From an uncultured bacterium (lineage in GTDB: Bacteria > Bacillota > Clostridia > Oscillospirales > Ruminococcaceae): a DNA stretch of 10,180 nucleotides. Within the stretch, counting starts at the first letter, position 1. Each line of letters opens with the position of its first letter. The position numbers and the translations under genes were made by a program. The stretch covers positions 1 through 10,180 of the forward strand of contig CAJMLQ010000105.1 of the NCBI GenBank assembly GCA_905214265.1. Reading direction: 5' to 3'. Of this stretch, positions 6,490-10,180 are shown piece by piece. The notes under the pieces are model-generated. The model saw only the letters and a list, made by a program, of their open reading frames with translations. It was not told where the DNA came from and did not search any database.

Positions 6490-7264
6490 CCGATTCAAAC
6501 GATTCTGCTTCAAAACGGCGCGAGAACTCCTCGTCGCCGTTTTTTGGCTTGCCCTTTGGCAGGCGGTCTGCCTAGCCCTGGACAATGTGCTGCTGGCCGT
6601 CTCCCCGTTTGCTGTGGGAAAGCGGCTGCTGGAACTGGCCGGAACCGGAAAATTCTGGCGGACCATCGGCATTTCTTTCGGCCGGGTCTTTCTGGGATAT
6701 CTTATCGGAACGGCGGCAGGCGCCCTGTTGGGGGCCGCAGGCGGACGGTATTCCGCTGTCCATGCTCTTTTGAGTCCCATGCTGGCGGTGGTCAAGGCGG
6801 CGCCGGTCACCTCCTTTGTCATTCTGGCTCTGGTCTGGATCAAATCCTACAATCTTTCGGTGTTCGTCTCCTTTTTGGTGGTGTTCCCTCCGGTGTATAT
6901 GAGCGTTTACAACGGCATCCACGACGCGGACCGGGCGCTGCTGGAGGTTGCCCGAGTCTACCGTTTTTCTCGGTGGAAGACCCTTCGTCTCTGCTACCTG
7001 CCTTCGATCGCACCGCTGTTCCGGACAGCGGTGTCCACTGCCGTAGGCTTCGCCTGGAAGGCCGGGATCGCCGGGGAGGTTCTGGCTCTGCCGCGGACGG
7101 GCATCGGGACCATGCTCCGGGACGCCAAGGTTTACCTGGAGACGCTGGACGTATTCTGCTGGACCGCTGTGACCATCCTGCTGAGCCTGCTGGTAGAAAA
7201 GCTGGTGCTGCGGCTGGCCAAGGGCCGCGCTGGAAGGGAGGACTCCTCATGCCCATCATTGTGA
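6464..7264 (+). CDS. ABC transporter permease (NitT/TauT type)
   Basis: A 266-residue inner-membrane permease with about six hydrophobic segments (near 22-42, 70-92, 100-125, 130-150, 185-205 and 232-250). The ATPase-docking EAA loop is visible at 161-181 (EVARVYRFSRWKTLRLCYLP), where the usual EAA-G reads EVA-R. The C-terminal AGIAGEVLALPRTGIGTML is typical of the TauC/SsuC group. The start is GTG at 6464 within the end of the receptor gene. It is supported by GGAGGG at 6448-6453, 10 nt upstream, and by the absence of a better in-frame start. Its last 16 bases overlap the ATPase gene. Together with its neighbours it forms an importer in which two permease copies would form the channel. Confidence 0.92.
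   Translation: MRTSTTPDNRFKRFCFKTARELLVAVFWLALWQAVCLALDNVLLAVSPFAVGKRLLELAGTGKFWRTIGISFGRVFLGYLIGTAAGALLGAAGGRYSAVHALLSPMLAVVKAAPVTSFVILALVWIKSYNLSVFVSFLVVFPPVYMSVYNGIHDADRALLEVARVYRFSRWKTLRLCYLPSIAPLFRTAVSTAVGFAWKAGIAGEVLALPRTGIGTMLRDAKVYLETLDVFCWTAVTILLSLLVEKLVLRLAKGRAGREDSSCPSL
7236..7242 (+). promoter_or_regulatory. Ribosome binding site of the ABC ATPase gene
   Basis: GGGAGGA lies 6 nt before ATG 7249, inside the permease coding region. It fixes the start of the ATPase, whose frame is open far upstream but without homology there. Confidence 0.8.
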
Positions 7265-7803
7265 CCGGTCTGACCAAGAGCTTTGGGGAAAAGCGGGTGC
7301 TGGACGGATTCACCCACACCTTTCCCGACAACAGCCTGACGGCGCTGATGGGACCGTCAGGGGTGGGAAAAACCACTCTTTTCCGCATCCTGCTGGGGCT
7401 GGAGCAGGCAGACGGCGGCACGGTCTCTGGCATGGAAGGCAAAACTGTGTCCGCTGTGTTCCAGGAAGACCGGCTGTTTCCGGGGTTGACGGTTCTGCAG
7501 AACGCCCAAGTAACGGGAACCGGCGGGGAAGTCTGGCTCAAACGCTTAGGACTGGGAGAAGAACTCCATTCCCGGCCGGACAGCCTCAGCGGCGGAATGC
7601 GCCGACGGGCGGCGCTGGCACGGGCGCTCTGCCGAGATGGGGATATTTTTCTGATGGACGAGCCCTTTCAGGGACTGGACGAAACCCGGAAACGGGACGT
7701 TATGGAGATCTTTCGGGAATTGAAGGCCCGCAAGACTATCCTGCTCATCACTCACGATCCGGAGGAGGCTGCCTTTCTGGCTGACGAGATCGTGACCCTC
7801 TGA
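7249..7803 (+). CDS. ABC transporter ATP-binding protein, compact form
   Basis: A 184-residue ABC ATPase that powers the importer at the inner face of the membrane. All catalytic motifs are present: Walker A GPSGVGKT (35-42), Q-loop FQEDRLFP with Q72, signature LSGGM (113-117), Walker B IFLMDE (133-138), D-loop GLD (142-144) and H-loop His169. It is short for the group. SsuB/TauB-like ATPases are usually about 240-260 residues; here the helical subdomain between Q-loop and signature is trimmed and the protein stops 15 residues after the H-loop histidine. The downstream bases do not continue the domain in any frame, so it looks like a naturally compact protein rather than a fresh frameshift. 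ATG 7249 is chosen from its ribosome site; the open frame upstream is a shadow of the permease. Confidence 0.92.
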   Translation: MPIIVTGLTKSFGEKRVLDGFTHTFPDNSLTALMGPSGVGKTTLFRILLGLEQADGGTVSGMEGKTVSAVFQEDRLFPGLTVLQNAQVTGTGGEVWLKRLGLGEELHSRPDSLSGGMRRRAALARALCRDGDIFLMDEPFQGLDETRKRDVMEIFRELKARKTILLITHDPEEAAFLADEIVTL

Positions 7804-7830
7804 AGAGAAAATGTAAAAAATTTGCCGCTG

Positions 7831-7878
7831 CAACCGCCAGTTGACAGATTTTCAAGCGCAATTGGTGGTTGTCAACCG
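7831..7878. repeat. Overlapping inverted repeats before the XRE gene
   Basis: GTTGACA (7840-7846) is matched by its exact reverse complement TGTCAAC (7870-7876). The second arm also lies in an 11-bp palindrome GGTTGTCAACC (7868-7878, central T unpaired). CAACCGCC (7831-7838) and GGTGGTTG (7864-7871) pair at seven of eight positions. The right-hand arms overlap the predicted -35 box, so this could be an operator for the regulator that follows. It has no T-run and is not a convincing terminator for the ABC operon. Confidence 0.45.
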
Positions 7879-7897
7879 CTTTTTCTGCTAAAATAAT
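7869..7897 (+). promoter_or_regulatory. Predicted sigma-A promoter of the XRE regulator gene
   Basis: TTGTCA (7869-7874) and AATAAT (7892-7897) are separated by 17 bp, five of six matches each. The predicted start is about 7904, leaving a short leader before the GGAGG site at 7927-7931 and ATG at 7939. Confidence 0.55.
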
Positions 7898-7938
7898 CTC
7901 AGGAAAACCGAAAAAATAACAGTATCGGAGGAATCCCC

Positions 7939-8922
7939 ATGATTTTAGCTGAAAAAATTTCCTCACTGCGAAAGAAAAATGGCTGGTCCCAGGAGGAGCT
8001 GGCCATGCGGCTCAACGTCTCCCGACAGTCGGTCTCCAAATGGGAGAGCACTGCCTCTATTCCGGATTTGGATAAGATCCTACAGCTTAGCCAGCTGTTC
8101 GGGGTTTCCACCGACTATCTGCTGAAGGACGAAATTGAGGAAGAGACCGGGGATACGCCGGACACCTACACCGAAGAAGCGCAGCGCAGCGTCAGCCTGG
8201 AAGAGGCCAACGCCTTTTTGGAGAAAAATCAGCTGGCTGCCAAGCGGATTGCGGCGGGAGCCGCCGCATGCATCCTGTCTCCGGCAGTGCTGATACTGCT
8301 GGGCGGGCTGGCGGAATACGGAAATCCCCTGATTTCGGAGGATCTGGCCGGGGGGCTGGGAGTCGTGATCCTGCTGCTGATCGTCTGTGCGGCGGTGGCG
8401 GTTTTCCTGTTTACCGGCATGAAGCTGGAGCCTTACAAGTTCCTGGAGGACCAGGCATTCACGCTGCAATACGGCGTCCGGGGCCTGGCTGAATCCCGAA
8501 AAGCCGAATTTGAACCGGTTCACCAGCGGTGCACTGTCGCCGGAGTCAGCCTCTGCATCAGCAGCGTCATCCCTTTGCTGATCTCCGCCGCCTTTCAGGC
8601 GGGGGACCTGGCCTACATCGTCATGGTGGACGTCCTGCTCCTGCTGGTCGCCTGCGGGGCTGCCCTGCTGATCTGGACAGGCACTGTCCGAGGAGGTTAT
8701 GAAAAGCTGCTCCAGGAAGGGGAATACACGCCGGAGAAAAAAGCTGAAAACAAGCGGAACGCGCCGCTGGCCGGCATCTACTGGTGCCTGATTACCGCCG
8801 TCTTTCTGGGGGTCAGCTTCTATACCATGCGTTGGGACCGGACATGGATCATTTGGCCCTGCGCCGGGGTGCTGTTCGCCGCCTTTTTGGGCATTGCTAA
8901 TTTCCTGCGCAAAAAGAAATAA
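7939..8922 (+). CDS. XRE family regulator with polytopic membrane tail
   Basis: A 327-residue protein combining an N-terminal Cro/C1-type helix-turn-helix (residues about 1-64; WSQEELAMRLNVSRQSVSKWE at 16-36 is the core, of which the RQSVSKWE part reads DNA) with a membrane domain. After an acidic linker (64-95) there are about six hydrophobic segments near 104-124, 138-160, 200-220, 225-248, 277-297 and 302-322, and a basic end LRKKK. This architecture is common in Clostridia and suggests a DNA-binding protein held at the membrane; the signal and targets are unknown. The start at ATG 7939 has GGAGG 7 nt upstream. It stands alone with its own promoter, and inverted repeats at that promoter suggest self-control. 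It converges on the penicillin-binding protein gene. Confidence 0.9.
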   Translation: MILAEKISSLRKKNGWSQEELAMRLNVSRQSVSKWESTASIPDLDKILQLSQLFGVSTDYLLKDEIEEETGDTPDTYTEEAQRSVSLEEANAFLEKNQLAAKRIAAGAAACILSPAVLILLGGLAEYGNPLISEDLAGGLGVVILLLIVCAAVAVFLFTGMKLEPYKFLEDQAFTLQYGVRGLAESRKAEFEPVHQRCTVAGVSLCISSVIPLLISAAFQAGDLAYIVMVDVLLLLVACGAALLIWTGTVRGGYEKLLQEGEYTPEKKAENKRNAPLAGIYWCLITAVFLGVSFYTMRWDRTWIIWPCAGVLFAAFLGIANFLRKKK

Positions 8923-8948
8923 CGGGTCAACCCGGAATTCTTTTGAGA

Positions 8949-8988
8949 AAGACCCTCCCGGAAGGCGGCTGCTTTCCGGGAGGGTCTT
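8949..8988. terminator. Strong hairpin between convergent genes, overlapping the PBP stop codon
   Basis: Perfect 15-bp arms at 8949-8963 and 8974-8988 with a 10-nt loop form a stable GC-rich stem. On the - strand the hairpin is followed by TCTC and then purines, a weak T tract; on the + strand there is no T-run. It probably ends the penicillin-binding protein transcript and may also stop the XRE transcript. The TAA stop of the - strand gene (8987-8989) lies at the foot of the stem. Confidence 0.7.
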
Positions 8989-10180
8989 ACCAACCATGGG
9001 CTGTGAGCTGCTCTACGACCTTTGCGAAGATTGGCGCGGCAGTGCCATTGCCGAAACCACTGTTTTCCGCCAGCACCGTGATAACGTATTTGGGATTCAC
9101 AGCTGGATAAAACCCCGCAAACCATCCATGTTCATACTCCTCGCCATCCTTGTCATAGCGGCCGGTCTGGGCTGTGGCTGTTTTTCCCCCGGCGGTGTTA
9201 TTGGACGGCAGGGCGTTCTGCCCCTCCTCCACCATGACACAATGGATGAGAAAGCTCTGGAGCTGTGCCGCAATATCCTGGGACAGAATCTGTACGGCAG
9301 GGGTATCCGCATTCCGAGTGAGCGTCCGGCCGTCCGAGGTGGTTCCCAAAACCAGTTTAGGCGTCACCAGCATCCCGCCGTTGGCCACTACCGCCATCAT
9401 CCGGCAGATCTGCACAGGCGATGCCATCAGCGTCCCTTGACCGAAGCTCAGGTTTGCCACGGCCGCCGGACTCTGCAGTTCGGAGAGAGTGGGGACAGTC
9501 CCGGCGGAGACTGCCATTCCGTCGGCAAGCGAAACGCGGTTCCCAAAACCGAACCGTTCCGTCATCTCCAACAGCCGCTGGGCGCCTACTTTAAGACCGA
9601 GCTGGATAAAATACGGGTTGCAGGATTTCATCATCGCGTCGACCATGTCCACGTCTCCGTGGCCACCGCGATTATGGCAGCGGAAGATCTGGCCGCTGAC
9701 GTCAATCTGCCCGGTACAGCAATAGGTTTCTGTCAGGGAGAGGCCCGCCTCCAGCGCCGCCGCCGCGGTCACGACCTTAAAGGTCGAGCCAACGCTATAA
9801 CTCAAAAAAGCACGGTTGATCATCGGCGTGTTTTCCGTATCCTGCACGCATTCCGCCAGGGTGGACTGGGTATAGGAAGGAAAACTGGCCGACGCTTTGA
9901 TTTCCCCGGTATAGGGGTCCATGACCACGATGGCCCCCTTTTCCAGGCCAGTCATTCCGGCGTTTTCTATTATTTTTTGTATATTTTCATTGATTGATAA
10001 CACAACTCCAGCTCCGCTGTCCTCTGCTTCGCGGATCGCCGGTTCGATGCCGGGGATGCTGTGACCGAGTCCATCCAGCACGTACACCGCTTTCTGCTCA
10101 GATGATGCCGCTTCTAAAAGGGCGTTGCAGCTTTTTTCGATGCCGGTCACCCCCTTTCCGTCGCCGTTGGTATAGCCCAC
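8987..10180 (-). CDS. Class B penicillin-binding protein, transpeptidase domain (N-terminus outside window)
   Basis: The last 397 residues of a D,D-transpeptidase that cross-links peptidoglycan outside the membrane. The frame is open to the window edge, so the beginning (membrane anchor and first part of the dimerisation domain) is missing; the first visible codon is an internal valine. Numbered from the edge, GYTNGDGKGVTGIEKSCNALL (2-21, core G-x-x-G-I-E) is the usual link into the catalytic part. The catalytic S-T-F-K is at 132-135 in YSVGSTFK, the S-C-N motif at 186-188, and the third motif at 333-335 reads KTA in GGKTATAQTG rather than the common KTG. Length after the link region is normal and there is no internal stop. 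The overall type resembles PbpA/FtsI/SpoVD-like proteins; which role (elongation, division or sporulation) cannot be decided from this part. Confidence 0.93.
   Translation of the reverse strand: MGYTNGDGKGVTGIEKSCNALLEAASSEQKAVYVLDGLGHSIPGIEPAIREAEDSGAGVVLSINENIQKIIENAGMTGLEKGAIVVMDPYTGEIKASASFPSYTQSTLAECVQDTENTPMINRAFLSYSVGSTFKVVTAAAALEAGLSLTETYCCTGQIDVSGQIFRCHNRGGHGDVDMVDAMMKSCNPYFIQLGLKVGAQRLLEMTERFGFGNRVSLADGMAVSAGTVPTLSELQSPAAVANLSFGQGTLMASPVQICRMMAVVANGGMLVTPKLVLGTTSDGRTLTRNADTPAVQILSQDIAAQLQSFLIHCVMVEEGQNALPSNNTAGGKTATAQTGRYDKDGEEYEHGWFAGFYPAVNPKYVITVLAENSGFGNGTAAPIFAKVVEQLTAHGW

Noticed and set aside
5779..6843. Long - strand open frame (354 codons) opposite the receptor and permease genes
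   Set aside because: Shadow of GC-rich coding DNA: no recognisable domain, low-complexity composition, and it lies fully antisense to two convincing genes.
7801..7850. Frameshift as the cause of the short ABC ATPase
   Set aside because: In the two other + frames the downstream bases give no continuation of an ABC C-terminal domain and hit stops within a few codons to about fifteen codons.
8894..9997. Long + strand open frame (367 codons) opposite the penicillin-binding protein
   Set aside because: No domain is visible and the opposite strand carries all transpeptidase motifs.
1..10180. CRISPR arrays, tRNA or rRNA genes, insertion sequences or phage modules
   Set aside because: No spaced direct repeats, cloverleaf-like segments, transposase or phage protein motifs were seen on either strand.

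Overview
The window reads as chromosomal DNA of a moderately GC-rich Firmicute, most likely a Clostridia/Oscillospirales-type gut anaerobe. This rests on Gram-positive-style AGGAGG ribosome sites, sigma-A-like promoters, the alaS-HIT-phosphoribosyltransferase order, an XRE regulator with a polytopic membrane tail, a lipoprotein-anchored ABC receptor and a MepA-like MATE transporter. The taxon is inferred from gene style only. No rRNA, tRNA, CRISPR array, insertion sequence or phage gene was seen.

Left part (1-1720, + strand): the 3' end of alanyl-tRNA synthetase, a complete HinT-like HIT hydrolase, a hairpin-rich intergenic stretch of about 250 bases, then an Apt-like phosphoribosyltransferase. 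A strong convergent terminator closes this side.

Second part (1737-4490, - strand): a MATE efflux pump, the 16S rRNA methyltransferase RsmE, and a small membrane-anchored protein with two Cys triplets set in an acidic tail. They run in that order of transcription and end at the shared terminator. The MATE gene has its own extended -10 promoter and a structured leader.

Third part (4560-7803, + strand): a compact four-gene transport operon. It holds a Crp/Fnr-family regulator, a lipoprotein solute receptor, a permease and a short ATPase, with gene junctions of 15, -26 and -16 nt. It is driven by an almost consensus sigma-A promoter with a 16-bp dyad at the predicted start of transcription. The likely picture is a NitT/TauT-type importer controlled by its own regulator; the transported compound cannot be read from the sequence.

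Right part (7804-10180): an XRE-type regulator with about six membrane helices, preceded by a promoter tangled with inverted repeats. It converges on a class B penicillin-binding protein on the - strand, whose N-terminus lies outside the window and whose KTG motif reads KTA.

Most genes are ordinary housekeeping or accessory genes. The points most worth a second look are the folded element after hinT, the Cys-triplet small protein, the self-regulation candidate at the Crp/ABC operon and the unusually short ABC ATPase.
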